Assembly (NCBI GenBank): GCA_035516795.1
Contig: DATIZX010000028.1
Coordinates: 1 to 64,000 of the forward strand
Direction: 5' to 3'
Source: DATJBF01 sp035516795
Lineage (GTDB): Bacteria > Verrucomicrobiota > Verrucomicrobiia > Palsa-1439
DNA: 64,000 bases
The notes below the pieces were generated by a model. That model did no database searches, was not told the DNA's origin, and was given only the letters and a program-made list of their open reading frames with translations. Shown here in pieces: positions 33,952 through 44,179 of the stretch; positions within the stretch are counted from its first letter, which is position 1, and each line of letters begins with the position of its first letter. The position numbers and the translations under genes were made by a program.

Positions 33952-36525
33952 TCAATCTGCGAAATGCAACAGGCGGATGGAGGCGATATTGACGAAGTTG
34001 TACGGAGAGTTCCCGCCGCCCACGAACGCGGTGTAACGCTCGTTGTGAGCCAGATAACTCATGTTGCGCGAATATTCGTCCTCGAAGATTCGAATCGAAT
34101 AGGATTTCCCCGCCTTCAGGTCGGCGCGAACGGGGGACGACAAATCAAAGCGCTGCCAGTTTCCCGATTGCGGCATCACGAGATAACCGGCGCCGACGAT
34201 TTTCCCCGAATCCGTTTCGCGAATCTCCAGTTTCTTGACGGCGCAGGTGATGCCGGTGTTTACGGGGCCGGCGCCGTTCGAGAATTCGACACGGACGAGG
34301 TAGTGACCGCTCCGTTTGGCCGTGAAACTCTTCACGCGGAGTTCATGATCCGGTTTTCCCCAATCCATGAAATAACGGTTATCCGCGAGTTTGCCCCCGC
34401 GATTTTCCATTTCTTTGGTGGGAATGATCCACGCGGCGTTCGTACCTGCATAAAAACGGGTTGGGGTCAGATGCGACACGTTGCCGGATTTTTCATCCAA
34501 TGCCTCCACGGCGTAGAAGTGCGTCTTGTTTGCGTAATCCGACGAATCAGGATCGACCCACTGCGTTTTGCTCACGTGCTTGGCGCAGAGCTGGCCGTCA
34601 CGGTAGATGTTGAACACAACATTCGAGGCATCGGCTTGCCGGTAATGCAGCGTCAGCAAACCTTTCTCGACGGTGATACCGCCCTCTCCAATGGTCTCCC
34701 ATTCCGGTTGTACCGGCCCGAAGATCGTTCGCCCATCGGAGACATTTTCGATCAAATCGAGCTTGCCTCCGCTCGCGTCCGGGGCCGGACTTTGCAGATA
34801 AACGTCCCATTCATTTTGATCCCGCAGCCCGGTGGCCGCGACGAAGTCTTTGTTGATCGTTTTTCCGTTCAATTCGATCTTGGCAATACCGCACGACCCG
34901 GGTCCTTGGGCGCCGGTGGGCGGCAAATGAACGCGCACGTCAATCGTTTTGCCGCGGTACTTAAAATTCTGAAGCTCGATGAGATTGGTGGAGCCAAAGG
35001 TTTCGTTCCTCAGGTGGCCCGTCACGTAAGGCAGGAAGCGGATTCCATCCCAAGAGGTCTCTAAGCCGAAAACCACGTCTTGTACCATCGAAAGGTAGCC
35101 GGCTACCGACCAGATTTGCCGACGGGAAGTGATGACCGGGCCGCTGAGGATACCGTCTTTCACTCGTGCTTTGCCGGTGACAAAATCGAAGTTCTCCATG
35201 TTCGACAGGTTGAGCGCCGCACCGCGCATCAGGGAATGGATGCCTTGGTCTACGACCGCCGCGTTATTCACCTTGCGAGCGGCTTTGGTCCAGAAAGCCG
35301 TAACGAAGGGCCAGATGCCCTGGTTGTGATAGATTGGCACCGTATGCTCCTGCGGCCAGACAACCGGCGGACCATGCGGCCCGGTCGGATAATGACTTAT
35401 GATCGATTTGGTCTGCGCGTCGTCAGCGACCCCTAACAGGACCGCGAGCGATTCGCCCAACAGATCGTAACGCTGCGCCCGAATTCCGTACGCCGAATCG
35501 GTCAAAATGTAGGTACTGTACAGACCCGTGACAGGATCGAAGAAGCGGCGGCTGATCGCATTCCTCAATTCTTTCGCCCAAGCGGCATAACGGATTTGGT
35601 CGTCGTGCCGACCCAATCGTTCGGCGTACCGGGACGCCGTCCGAAGCGCGAAGTAATTGGCGGCGTTTACCGAGAGCGCTTTGGACATGGCGATACCCAT
35701 CACGTTGTTCTTCGTCCAGCCAGGATACGATTGCTCGCGCCAGTCAAGGAAGGATTGTTCGCCGCGATAAAGGCCGTCCTCCGGATCGAATACCACCCGT
35801 CGATCTTGCTCAAGAGTGTCGTGAAGAATTGGCCAGACCTTTTCGAGAAAGCTCTTCTGTTCCGGCTCCGGAAGATACTTCAAAACCTCGCTGGCTCCCA
35901 AAATCCAGACAATCCGGTCGCTGGATACGGGGTAGCTGCCGCCGGAGCCGGTGTCCTGCACAACTTGGTTGGTGAATCCGCCGCTCACCGACGGCTTCAG
36001 CAGAGAGGTTTTGAACAGAAGCGAGTGAATGGCTCGCTGCGGGTCAAAGCCAGCTAACGCAAGATACGTGGAGTATGACAGGTCCCGAGTCCAAACATAT
36101 GTCCAGAACTCGCCGGTCTGGAACGCTTCGAGCTGAATCGGCTGTCCATGTCCGTAAGCCCCATCCTTGATCTGCGAGACGGAGTTTTGCAGCGCCTCGG
36201 AGACGGCCAGGGCATAGAGGCCATCAAACATCAGATTGCCCGTACGAATTCGGGCGTGGTCCGCCTCTTCAGAAAAGCTAATGCGCTTGTCGGGCGGCCG
36301 GTTGTCCCGCAACTGGGCATTACTCGACAGTTCATAGGCCCGCAGTTTTCCAGTTTCATTGGGGACAATCATGGCGCGCAGTGAGCCTTCCACGAGAACA
36401 TCACCTGATTCGGCCAATGCTGGAAGTGAGCTGAGACCAAGAATCACAATGGCCAGCAGCGAAAGACTTGGCCGGAGCGGATTCCTGAGGCTTGGGATGG
36501 TGGACCGTAACTCGCCAACTAGCAT
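33952..36525 (-). CDS. Secreted six-hairpin glycosidase-like protein with fibronectin-like and beta-sandwich domains
   Basis: 857 residues from ATG 36525 (TTG 36561 is also open); a signal peptide follows (SLSLLAIVILGLSSLPALAE). Residues 85-480 look like an (alpha/alpha)6 barrel: FWTYVWTRDLSYSTYLALAG near residue 140, SFLDWREQSYPGW near 260, and WPQEHTVPIYHNQGIWPF near 400. The two conserved acidic stretches fit an inverting enzyme of the GH15/GH63/GH37/debranching type. The family cannot be fixed by eye. A fibronectin-type region follows near 640-700 and a C-terminal beta-sandwich, possibly carbohydrate-binding, at 710-855. It is the first gene of the minus operon and divergent from the GH57 operon. 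Confidence 0.72.
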   Translation of the reverse strand: MLVGELRSTIPSLRNPLRPSLSLLAIVILGLSSLPALAESGDVLVEGSLRAMIVPNETGKLRAYELSSNAQLRDNRPPDKRISFSEEADHARIRTGNLMFDGLYALAVSEALQNSVSQIKDGAYGHGQPIQLEAFQTGEFWTYVWTRDLSYSTYLALAGFDPQRAIHSLLFKTSLLKPSVSGGFTNQVVQDTGSGGSYPVSSDRIVWILGASEVLKYLPEPEQKSFLEKVWPILHDTLEQDRRVVFDPEDGLYRGEQSFLDWREQSYPGWTKNNVMGIAMSKALSVNAANYFALRTASRYAERLGRHDDQIRYAAWAKELRNAISRRFFDPVTGLYSTYILTDSAYGIRAQRYDLLGESLAVLLGVADDAQTKSIISHYPTGPHGPPVVWPQEHTVPIYHNQGIWPFVTAFWTKAARKVNNAAVVDQGIHSLMRGAALNLSNMENFDFVTGKARVKDGILSGPVITSRRQIWSVAGYLSMVQDVVFGLETSWDGIRFLPYVTGHLRNETFGSTNLIELQNFKYRGKTIDVRVHLPPTGAQGPGSCGIAKIELNGKTINKDFVAATGLRDQNEWDVYLQSPAPDASGGKLDLIENVSDGRTIFGPVQPEWETIGEGGITVEKGLLTLHYRQADASNVVFNIYRDGQLCAKHVSKTQWVDPDSSDYANKTHFYAVEALDEKSGNVSHLTPTRFYAGTNAAWIIPTKEMENRGGKLADNRYFMDWGKPDHELRVKSFTAKRSGHYLVRVEFSNGAGPVNTGITCAVKKLEIRETDSGKIVGAGYLVMPQSGNWQRFDLSSPVRADLKAGKSYSIRIFEDEYSRNMSYLAHNERYTAFVGGGNSPYNFVNIASIRLLHFAD

Positions 36526-36920
36526 GCGCTGAAATTTACAGGAGTTGGCGTAGCGAATCAACAGTTGTTGAAGAACTCCCTCTAGCTGTGCCTTCTGAAA
36601 TCCCTAAACCGTTTGCCATCTGAATTCGCGGAGTGACTGGACGGAGAAGCAGAAGGTTCAGCCGACGTCGGTTTGTGCCCAATCATCTCCGCTTTACGGT
36701 GATGGGGAGCGGAACTGACAGGGGCTTAGCAATTTGCCGAGAGCCCCGCAGAAATGTATTGCAAGTTGGTGCCGAATATGTTAGGAATTCTTACTGGGTA
36801 TGAGGATAGGCCGTGAGTAATTGCGCGCGTGTTTTTTTTTGCGGTCGGAAGTAAAGCGCTTTTACGGGCTCCCCATGCCTTCGATAGATCACAGAACACG
36901 TTCAGCTTGAGATGGGTCGC
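36526..36920. promoter_or_regulatory. Divergent intergenic region with candidate operator
   Basis: No gene is seen in these 395 bases between two divergent glucan-hydrolase operons, so promoters for both are expected here. A near-palindrome GTAAAGCGCTTTTAC lies at 36851-36865; it resembles LacI/CcpA-type operators and the sites at 25379, 51953 and 58101. A run of nine T occurs at 36832-36840. No convincing -35/-10 pair could be chosen. Confidence 0.45.
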
Positions 36921-39900
36921 ATGAAGCCTACTGTTACTTGGGTGCTGGCTGCTACTCTGGGGATTCTTGCCTTGCCTCGGCTTGTTGGAGCAAGCACAGG
37001 TGTCCATACGTCATGGATGTGGCATATGCACCAACCGATTTACTGGCCCGACCGCGCGCCAGCCAATCATCTCGGCGATCATTACCAAAACGCCTACGAC
37101 ACAATCCAACTAAAGGCGGCCGGTTCCACCGTCCCGAGCGACGATTTGGCCGGGACTTTCAGCGATATCAATCGCGTCTACGATTACACGTTCTATCCGC
37201 ATGATGCGATTCAAGCGCTGTTCAGTCTTCCAAACGCCGGTGGTCAGCTCAATTACTCAGGAGCGTTGATGGAAAATGTCGCCAGCTTGGCAAGCCACGG
37301 TTGGGGATCTTATCCGTCAAATTGGAACAGTTACAACCAGGAAGCGCGTGGCTGGACCACTTCCGGTGGCAAGCCACGCATGGACTTGACCAACTTCACC
37401 TATCATCATTGCATCGCCCCATTCGTAAGCGACGATACGTTGGAAATGGAGATTCGCATCCATCAACGCGAACAACAACTCTTTTGGGGGAACGGCTCGA
37501 CGAACCTGATTTCGCGCGGGTTCTTTCCCGCAGAAATGTGCTTCAGCGAGCGCATCATCCCCGTCCTCAGCAAGCTGGGAATTACCTGGAGTATCGTCTC
37601 GGGAAGCCATTTGGCGCGCGCCTGTACGGATTACCCTTTCATGTCTGGTTCACCCGAGAACATGGAAATCCCCAATAAAGCCGATCAGCTCAATCCCGCA
37701 CAACCAGCAGGCGACTACTGGACTACTTCTATAGATCGCGGTTGCTCTCCTTCGGCAGTCGCACCATTCGGCTACCAGATGCACTATGCTCGATATGTCA
37801 ATCCGAGCAACGGCGTCGCTTCCACCATCATCGTGGTGCCGGCGGATCAGGCGCTCGGCTGGAAAGACAGTTACAGCACCTGGGATCTCGGGCTGATCGC
37901 ACCGATCGCTTCGCGGAACGATCCCGCGAAACCCTCATTTCTCTTGCTCGCTCACGACGGCGACAACGCATGGGCCGACGGATATTCGTATTGGGGCGCG
38001 GGGCAATGGGCTGATACGTTTGCGAACTCTGCCAATGCAGACGGCTATGAGCCGAGCACTGTCGAACAGTTCTTGTCCGAGTTCCCGCCCAGTACTGGCG
38101 ACGTTGTGCACGTCGAAGACGGCGGCTGGGCGTATGCCGATCAGGATTTCGGGTCGCCGATCATGATCAACTGGCTCTGGCCCGGTACGATCGTGGTGAA
38201 CGGCCGCAACGTGGTTGACCCCAGTCAGGCCACCAGCGAGAAGGCCGACGAGTGGCGCACGATCATTGCCACAGAGAACCGTGTCCGGACCGCCCAGCAA
38301 ATCACAAACTCAATTGCACTCGAAACGTATACCACGTATACCAACCGCATCGATCAGATTCGCGATCCAGGTTATGGTTCTGTCGCCGCGAATCCAATTG
38401 AACTCGGCTGGCACTATTATCTGGGCAGCCTCGACAGCGGTTTTGTTTACTACGGATGCAGCGGCACACATTGCGACAGCGCCGTGGTGGCGCAGTCCAA
38501 CGCCGTGCGCAACGTGGATGGCGTCATCAGTGGACACACGTCACTCGATGCGACTCCCCCAACCGTTTTTATCCCCCAGCGCAGTCCGTGGAATCCCGGC
38601 GGCGCCAATTTCGGGCCCGAATATCAATTGAATGGCAACTGGAACGCAGCCCCGGCTACCAACACCGACTTCTGGATCTGGACTTACGCGTATGACGTTT
38701 CGGGGATCACGAATGTGAGCTTGCTCTATCGTTCCAATGGCAATGCCAATCCAGCGTCAGCCGATGAATTCAAGACCTATGGCGGCGGTCCTGACACTGC
38801 CCCGTGGGTTCGCCAAGCCATGACGCAGCGCACAGTCGCTCCAGTCCTCAACGCGTCTCCTCAGTATATCGCGGATTACTATTACACCAAGGTGACCGGC
38901 TTGGCCGATACCTACGTGGATTACTATGTCAGCGCTACTGACAGCCGGGGCAACACCTACAACTCTCCGATCCAACACGTCTACGTCTCGCCGACGCCCA
39001 CCGGCGGAGGCGGCTCGACCGACGGATGTAATGGGCGCGTGTGTGTCTGGCCGGTACCGCCCATTGCGGGCAATACGACCACCATCACCTTCACGCCCGA
39101 CGGCGGTTCGCTAGCCGGCGCGGGTCAGGTCTATATCCATCTCGGTTGGAATAATTGGAATCCGGTCCTCTCGCCAGACGCTGGCATGACTGCGGTTTCC
39201 AATACCTGGGTTTATACGGCTGCAGTTCCCAGCGACGCGACGCAACTCGACTGCGTTTTCAACAACGGCGCGGGCACCTGGGACAACAATAGCGGCCAAG
39301 ATTGGCATTTCGCCGTCACAAACGGCGCTCCGCCACAAACTCCACCGATGCCGACAAACGTCACGGCCACGGCCGTCAGCTCGAATGAAATCGATGTGAG
39401 TTGGTCCGCGACGTCGAATACGATTGCTTACGTTGTGTTCCGTGACGGGATAAGGATCGGCACTACAGTTGCGGCCGCTTATGATGACCTCAATCTGGCT
39501 GCCAGTACGCTCTATTGCTATACGGTAGCCTCCTCGAACGCCGCGGGTGCATCTGCTCAGAGTTCGCAATCATGTGCCATGACGCTCAACGGCCCGCCGC
39601 CGCAGCCCCCGACCACACCAACCAACGTGTTCGCCACGGGTGTCGCCACGAATCAGATCAACATCACTTGGTCTACTTCAAGTGGCGCCACGGCCTATAT
39701 CGTAGCCCGCGGCGGCACGCCAATCGCCACCGTTGCAACGACCCCGTATCTTGATACCGGCTTGTCGGCCAACTCGCTGTACTGCTACTCAATTGCCGCA
39801 AGTAACAGCGCTGGCGCCTCCGCCTTCTCCTCATCCGCGTGCGGAACGACGTGGGCAGCACCACCGCCGGGCTTCGTCCTGAATGGCAGTGTGAGCAATT

Positions 39901-40667
39901 ACCCGGGATATCTGCTGTCTTCGCCCGGCATGACGTTGTATGCCGCCGTGCGCGGGACAATGCTATACGTTGCTACATGGTCGCCCGGCACGAACGGTCC
40001 GAACGATCATTTCATTCTTGTGTCCGATCAACTTTTGGGTTCGGCGACAACGGCTGCTCCCTGGGCCAAGGCTGGAACGGTTGCGGTCCCGCTCAACAAA
40101 GTGATGTTGACTGCAGAGAGTCAGGGCACTTACGCGGGCTGGCAGAACCTTAACGGGTCATCTGCGACGGCATCGAACCAAGTGATCAAGTCGCCGACGA
40201 ATTCCGGCCAACTGCAGGGGACAATCGATTTGGTGCAGGCCTTTGGTTCGATGCCTCCGACGCTGTACCTGAGCGCCGCCGCCTATACGACGGCCAATGA
40301 CGGGGCGCTGGTCGCCCAAGCGCCAGCCGGCAATGGCGACGGCAACATCGATCCCAATGAATTTCTGGCCGTACCGGTTACCGCGTTAACCGATAGCAAC
40401 GGCGATGGCATTCTGGACGATCTCGATCCTGCAATCGGGTTCATCATCCAAAGCGTTCAACCGGCCGGGCCAGGCGGTTTCACCATTACGTGGCCGGCCA
40501 TTCCCGGCAAAACCTACGACGTAATGTATTGCGATTCGCTGGATGCCGCTTGGACGGATTTACCGGGCGCACAAATCACCGCCGGCAGCGGTCAGATTTC
40601 TTTGTCGTATACCGACACCTCGGCGACCAACACAACACAACGCTTTTACCTCATCCATTCACAATGA
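36921..40667 (+). CDS. Secreted GH57-like amylase with CBM25-like, fibronectin and C-terminal modules
   Basis: 1248 residues from ATG 36921 (ATG 36912 is nearly as likely), with a signal peptide (VTWVLAATLGILALPRLVGA). The GH57 features are SWMWHMHQPIYWPD near residue 32 (His-Gln-Pro motif), GFFPAEMCFSERIIPVL with candidate nucleophile Glu205, and LLLAHDGDNAWADG with candidate acid/base Asp346. Further domains: an Ig-like region near 540-600; a CBM25-like starch-binding domain around 700-800 (HLGWNNWNPVLSPD, then WDNNSGQDWHF); two fibronectin type III domains near 808-985; a DOMON-like beta domain; a calcium-loop stretch (DSNGDGILDDLDP); and the shared C-terminal beta domain at about 1170-1248. 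It is first in an operon with two more amylolytic genes. Confidence 0.82.
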   Translation: MKPTVTWVLAATLGILALPRLVGASTGVHTSWMWHMHQPIYWPDRAPANHLGDHYQNAYDTIQLKAAGSTVPSDDLAGTFSDINRVYDYTFYPHDAIQALFSLPNAGGQLNYSGALMENVASLASHGWGSYPSNWNSYNQEARGWTTSGGKPRMDLTNFTYHHCIAPFVSDDTLEMEIRIHQREQQLFWGNGSTNLISRGFFPAEMCFSERIIPVLSKLGITWSIVSGSHLARACTDYPFMSGSPENMEIPNKADQLNPAQPAGDYWTTSIDRGCSPSAVAPFGYQMHYARYVNPSNGVASTIIVVPADQALGWKDSYSTWDLGLIAPIASRNDPAKPSFLLLAHDGDNAWADGYSYWGAGQWADTFANSANADGYEPSTVEQFLSEFPPSTGDVVHVEDGGWAYADQDFGSPIMINWLWPGTIVVNGRNVVDPSQATSEKADEWRTIIATENRVRTAQQITNSIALETYTTYTNRIDQIRDPGYGSVAANPIELGWHYYLGSLDSGFVYYGCSGTHCDSAVVAQSNAVRNVDGVISGHTSLDATPPTVFIPQRSPWNPGGANFGPEYQLNGNWNAAPATNTDFWIWTYAYDVSGITNVSLLYRSNGNANPASADEFKTYGGGPDTAPWVRQAMTQRTVAPVLNASPQYIADYYYTKVTGLADTYVDYYVSATDSRGNTYNSPIQHVYVSPTPTGGGGSTDGCNGRVCVWPVPPIAGNTTTITFTPDGGSLAGAGQVYIHLGWNNWNPVLSPDAGMTAVSNTWVYTAAVPSDATQLDCVFNNGAGTWDNNSGQDWHFAVTNGAPPQTPPMPTNVTATAVSSNEIDVSWSATSNTIAYVVFRDGIRIGTTVAAAYDDLNLAASTLYCYTVASSNAAGASAQSSQSCAMTLNGPPPQPPTTPTNVFATGVATNQINITWSTSSGATAYIVARGGTPIATVATTPYLDTGLSANSLYCYSIAASNSAGASAFSSSACGTTWAAPPPGFVLNGSVSNYPGYLLSSPGMTLYAAVRGTMLYVATWSPGTNGPNDHFILVSDQLLGSATTAAPWAKAGTVAVPLNKVMLTAESQGTYAGWQNLNGSSATASNQVIKSPTNSGQLQGTIDLVQAFGSMPPTLYLSAAAYTTANDGALVAQAPAGNGDGNIDPNEFLAVPVTALTDSNGDGILDDLDPAIGFIIQSVQPAGPGGFTITWPAIPGKTYDVMYCDSLDAAWTDLPGAQITAGSGQISLSYTDTSATNTTQRFYLIHSQ

Positions 40668-43600
40668 AACGAAACGCTGTTCATGCAATCCTCATTCCCT
40701 GGCTGATAGGAGCTGCCTGGCTGGCGGCGCCCGGCTCTTATGCCATCACCATCGGTCAGGGGCCGGCGATTGGCACGGACAAGCGAGGGACAACTTGGTA
40801 TCAGGAGTTCCAGGACTGGTCCAGTAACGATGTGCGTGCCGTAAGCGCCAACGACAATGAGTACAAGTTTAATGACCAGTACGACAGCAGCCGCGACCTG
40901 ATTGCGTTCTACTCGCACGATGGGGGCGCGGATGGGAATTACTACTTTCGCATCGACTTCTTCGATCTGCTGCTGGGCGCTGAAAACGGGAACGTCGACG
41001 TCTACATCGCGATCGCCACGCAGCCCGGTGATCCCAACGGTCAGGTGTGGCTACCCGATTTCACCGACGCGCAAACGGATAATCCGTGGCGCATCTGTGT
41101 CGCTGTTTACGACGCCACTCACGGTTCGATTTACGACACCAATTGGAATGGCAGTGGTGTGACCAACAATTTCGTGCCGTCGCAGAATGGTGGCATTTCG
41201 TATTGGCGCAGCGACCTGGACACTGTGGAATTCGGCATCAAAAGACAGGTTCTGCTCAATGCCGGTTGGAACGGTACCAGCCCACTCTATTTCCAGGTGT
41301 TCACGACGCGGGACGGCACCGACGGCGGTGCCGGCGAAATCAGCGGAGCCGACATCATGGACTACATTGTCTGCCAGGGCTGCGGCGGTTTGCAGCGCGA
41401 CCTCGGCGGCGGGACCGGTCGATTGATGGGATCCATCGCCTCGACCAACACCATTCGCACCGCGAAGTACGCGGCCATCGCGCATGCCAACCAATCACTG
41501 GGCACGCGCACGCAAACGCAGGGACACATTTATACCAAACGACCGGACCTGGACCTCTATCCGGGCTTTGTTCGCACCATCGACACCCACGAGATGCTGC
41601 ATGTCCCCCTGAACATGCATCTGAGTGGCACATTGATCAGTTCGCTGGAATGGGCAAGGCAAGATCCGAGCGATGCGACGTATGCGCCCGGCGAGCGCGA
41701 TGGCCCAACGTTTCTTGCGCGCTTGAAGGATTTCATCAACAATGGCACGGGTTCCCTGATCGGGGGCGTGTACGCCGAGAACATCATGCCGTATTTCGAG
41801 GGCTCGGCCAACCAGGCGTCGATCCGCGCGTTCAACGATCTGGCACTGTCGGTGTTCGGCGTGACGACCAACGACATGAAAGTGATGCACGTACCTGAAC
41901 GTGTTATCGATTCAAACACAGGCTGGGCGCACGCCAATCCGAACGGTCCGCTGAAGGGCAAACCGTTTGACGACATCAAGGCGGGCGGCTACGTCGCCAC
42001 ATATCTCGACGAAGTCTCGCACCTGCACTGGTGGTTTTACTCCGACGAAACGAATTACTTCAACGCATGTGATTGTGGCGAGAAATGGGCGGGCTTTGGC
42101 GGCTGCAACGATCGTCAGTATCACCACAAACTTCATAAGATTAACGGCGTCCTGACGTTTTTTATCAACGATCGTGAGGACCAGGAGAAATTTGGCCCTG
42201 AAGATGGTGGCATGGCAAAGGACACGCGATACACACTGCTCGACAAGGCGCTGCAAGCCAACGACCCCGGCAATCCGGGTGGTTATGCCCAAATCACTAC
42301 CGTGTTCGATGATTGGGAAGCCTATGCCGGAAATTCGTTCGCGTCAGCCACGCCGAATAATAACGCGGACCAGTGGCATCAGACAATTCGCTGGGCGGCA
42401 AACCACCAGTGGATTCAAGTAGTGAACCTCAAGGACGTGGTCACCTGGGCACAGGCTGACACGAACTGGATCTATGAAGATCACGGCAACGTCGATGGCA
42501 AGACGATGCAAACGTATGAGTGGCTCAAGCGCGCCTCAGAGCAGGATTACGATCATTGGTATTATGGGTCGGGACAGGAACAGAGTTTCTTCGACCGCCA
42601 GCCGCCGACCGATCCGAACGCCAGCGTCACCACGGCAAAGAAATACGGTGACATGAACACTCCTGGCACGCTGATTCGCGATTCTTGGGACAAGGTGCTC
42701 GCCATGCCGCAGGGGCGATTGCGTTCGCTCGCTGAATGGATGTACTCGGCCATGATTTATGAAACTGCCTGGCACGATGAAGACGCCGACCCGAATACAT
42801 ACCATTCCCGCAATTACCAGTTCAATTTCGATGTCAGTGACGGTTGCACAACCTCCACCGCCGACCATACGCCCGACAACATCTCCGGTTGGGCTCTGCA
42901 ACTCCAAGGCCACGTGCGTACAGTCGGCATCTTCGCCGACGCGGCTCAATGGGTGCAGGACATCAAGAACCATGTGCAGGGGGCGACGACCATCGTGCAA
43001 CAAAAGGACTTGGATGACGATCCATGGAGCGAGTACATCATGAAGAATGACAAGGTGTATCTCTGCTTCAAGCGCTGGGGTGCACGGTTGGTTTACGCAT
43101 TCGTCTATGACCCGATTTCGCAGGACGCTATCGAGGTGGTTGGCGCGCCGGTAGCCGACCCGGCGGAAGAAACCGATGCCGAAGAGGCCGACAATAATCG
43201 TTGTTCGGCTTTCAAGGACCGGTACGCGTCGACACCGAGCAACCACAACCAGTATGTGGACCTCGACTACGCTCAGACTCCGCCCATACAGGGCTCCAAC
43301 TTCTGGGAATTCGTTTCGCAGGATGGTCAGATCCGCAAGCGCATTACGCTCCCGAGCGGTCGCGACGCCGTGCAAGCGCAATACGCCTTGGGCAGTGGAG
43401 TGGGAACGCTCTACATCCGCCACGGGTTGGGGCCGAACCAATGGGACTTGCTCCACCACGGCGACACCAATCTCGTGGTTCACACCGACTCGTCATACTT
43501 TTATGGCCTGACGAACAAAGTCGGCGGTGCAGCCTATGCGGTTCGCGGCAAAGCCAACGCACTGAACATTGTCAACTTGCCTCAGGCCGGTTATCAGAAC

Positions 43601-44134
43601 CGCGAGCTGCCGCTCGTCGAGGAGGTCGAGGTGTATAACACCGGCGGCGCAACGAACTTCACAACGTGGCTGGCCTTCAGCCCCGCCAGCGCCAACGATA
43701 TCGATGGCGATGGCTTGTCAAACATTGCGGAGGGGATGGCCGGCACCGACCCGGAGAATCCGGACACCGATGGCGACGGCATGACAGATGGCTACGAGGT
43801 GGCGAATGGTTTGAACCCGCTCGTTAACGACGCGAGTGGCGACCTTGACGGTGACGGGATGTCGAACTTGCGGGAGTATCTTGCCGGCACGGCAGCCAAC
43901 AATGCGGCCTCGGTGTTCAAGATTTCGGCAGTGACGCCGCAGATGGGTGGCGGATTTGTGGTGGCCTGGCAAAGTGTTCCGGGCAAGACGTACCAACTGC
44001 AGTCCACGGACGATTTGGGAACGCCCTTTGCCTCATTGGGTGGAACGATCACGGCCAGTGGTGTGACAACAAGTTACCTAGACAGCACCGCCACCGGACA
44101 GAGGTTCTACAAAGTGAAGCTGATCGCGCCCTAG
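40664..44134 (+). CDS. Secreted GH57-like glycosidase with N-terminal binding domain and C-terminal calcium-loop module
   Basis: 1156 residues from ATG 40664, overlapping the upstream stop (ATGA), with a signal peptide (AILIPWLIGAAWLAAPGSYA). Residues 27-230 form a beta-rich domain reminiscent of the glucodextranase C-terminal binding domain. The GH57-type barrel covers about 300-660: HVPLNMHLSGTLISSLEWA, LIGGVYAENIMPYF, MHVPERVIDS with candidate nucleophile Glu412, and TVFDDWEAYAG with candidate acid/base Asp549/550. These match the order of GH57 regions II-IV, and amylopullulanases are the nearest remembered relatives. Residues about 1012-1080 hold three DxDGDG calcium loops, and 1083-1156 the shared C-terminal beta domain. 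Substrate is probably alpha-glucan. Confidence 0.77.
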   Translation: MKRNAVHAILIPWLIGAAWLAAPGSYAITIGQGPAIGTDKRGTTWYQEFQDWSSNDVRAVSANDNEYKFNDQYDSSRDLIAFYSHDGGADGNYYFRIDFFDLLLGAENGNVDVYIAIATQPGDPNGQVWLPDFTDAQTDNPWRICVAVYDATHGSIYDTNWNGSGVTNNFVPSQNGGISYWRSDLDTVEFGIKRQVLLNAGWNGTSPLYFQVFTTRDGTDGGAGEISGADIMDYIVCQGCGGLQRDLGGGTGRLMGSIASTNTIRTAKYAAIAHANQSLGTRTQTQGHIYTKRPDLDLYPGFVRTIDTHEMLHVPLNMHLSGTLISSLEWARQDPSDATYAPGERDGPTFLARLKDFINNGTGSLIGGVYAENIMPYFEGSANQASIRAFNDLALSVFGVTTNDMKVMHVPERVIDSNTGWAHANPNGPLKGKPFDDIKAGGYVATYLDEVSHLHWWFYSDETNYFNACDCGEKWAGFGGCNDRQYHHKLHKINGVLTFFINDREDQEKFGPEDGGMAKDTRYTLLDKALQANDPGNPGGYAQITTVFDDWEAYAGNSFASATPNNNADQWHQTIRWAANHQWIQVVNLKDVVTWAQADTNWIYEDHGNVDGKTMQTYEWLKRASEQDYDHWYYGSGQEQSFFDRQPPTDPNASVTTAKKYGDMNTPGTLIRDSWDKVLAMPQGRLRSLAEWMYSAMIYETAWHDEDADPNTYHSRNYQFNFDVSDGCTTSTADHTPDNISGWALQLQGHVRTVGIFADAAQWVQDIKNHVQGATTIVQQKDLDDDPWSEYIMKNDKVYLCFKRWGARLVYAFVYDPISQDAIEVVGAPVADPAEETDAEEADNNRCSAFKDRYASTPSNHNQYVDLDYAQTPPIQGSNFWEFVSQDGQIRKRITLPSGRDAVQAQYALGSGVGTLYIRHGLGPNQWDLLHHGDTNLVVHTDSSYFYGLTNKVGGAAYAVRGKANALNIVNLPQAGYQNRELPLVEEVEVYNTGGATNFTTWLAFSPASANDIDGDGLSNIAEGMAGTDPENPDTDGDGMTDGYEVANGLNPLVNDASGDLDGDGMSNLREYLAGTAANNAASVFKISAVTPQMGGGFVVAWQSVPGKTYQLQSTDDLGTPFASLGGTITASGVTTSYLDSTATGQRFYKVKLIAP

Positions 44135-44179
44135 TTTGGACAACCAATGAAAGCGATGCTAACGTTGAGGTGATTCCAC

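Noticed and set aside
33850..35064. Plus-strand open frame of 404 codons
   Set aside because: It lies antisense to the six-hairpin glycosidase gene, has no ribosome site and an Arg/Gly/His-rich composition typical of antisense shadows.
40490..40663. Upstream extension of the second GH57-like gene
   Set aside because: It overlaps the first GH57-like gene and would hide the signal peptide that begins at ATG 40664.
42536..43483. Minus-strand open frame of 315 codons
   Set aside because: It is antisense to the second GH57-like gene, with no start signals or recognisable domains.
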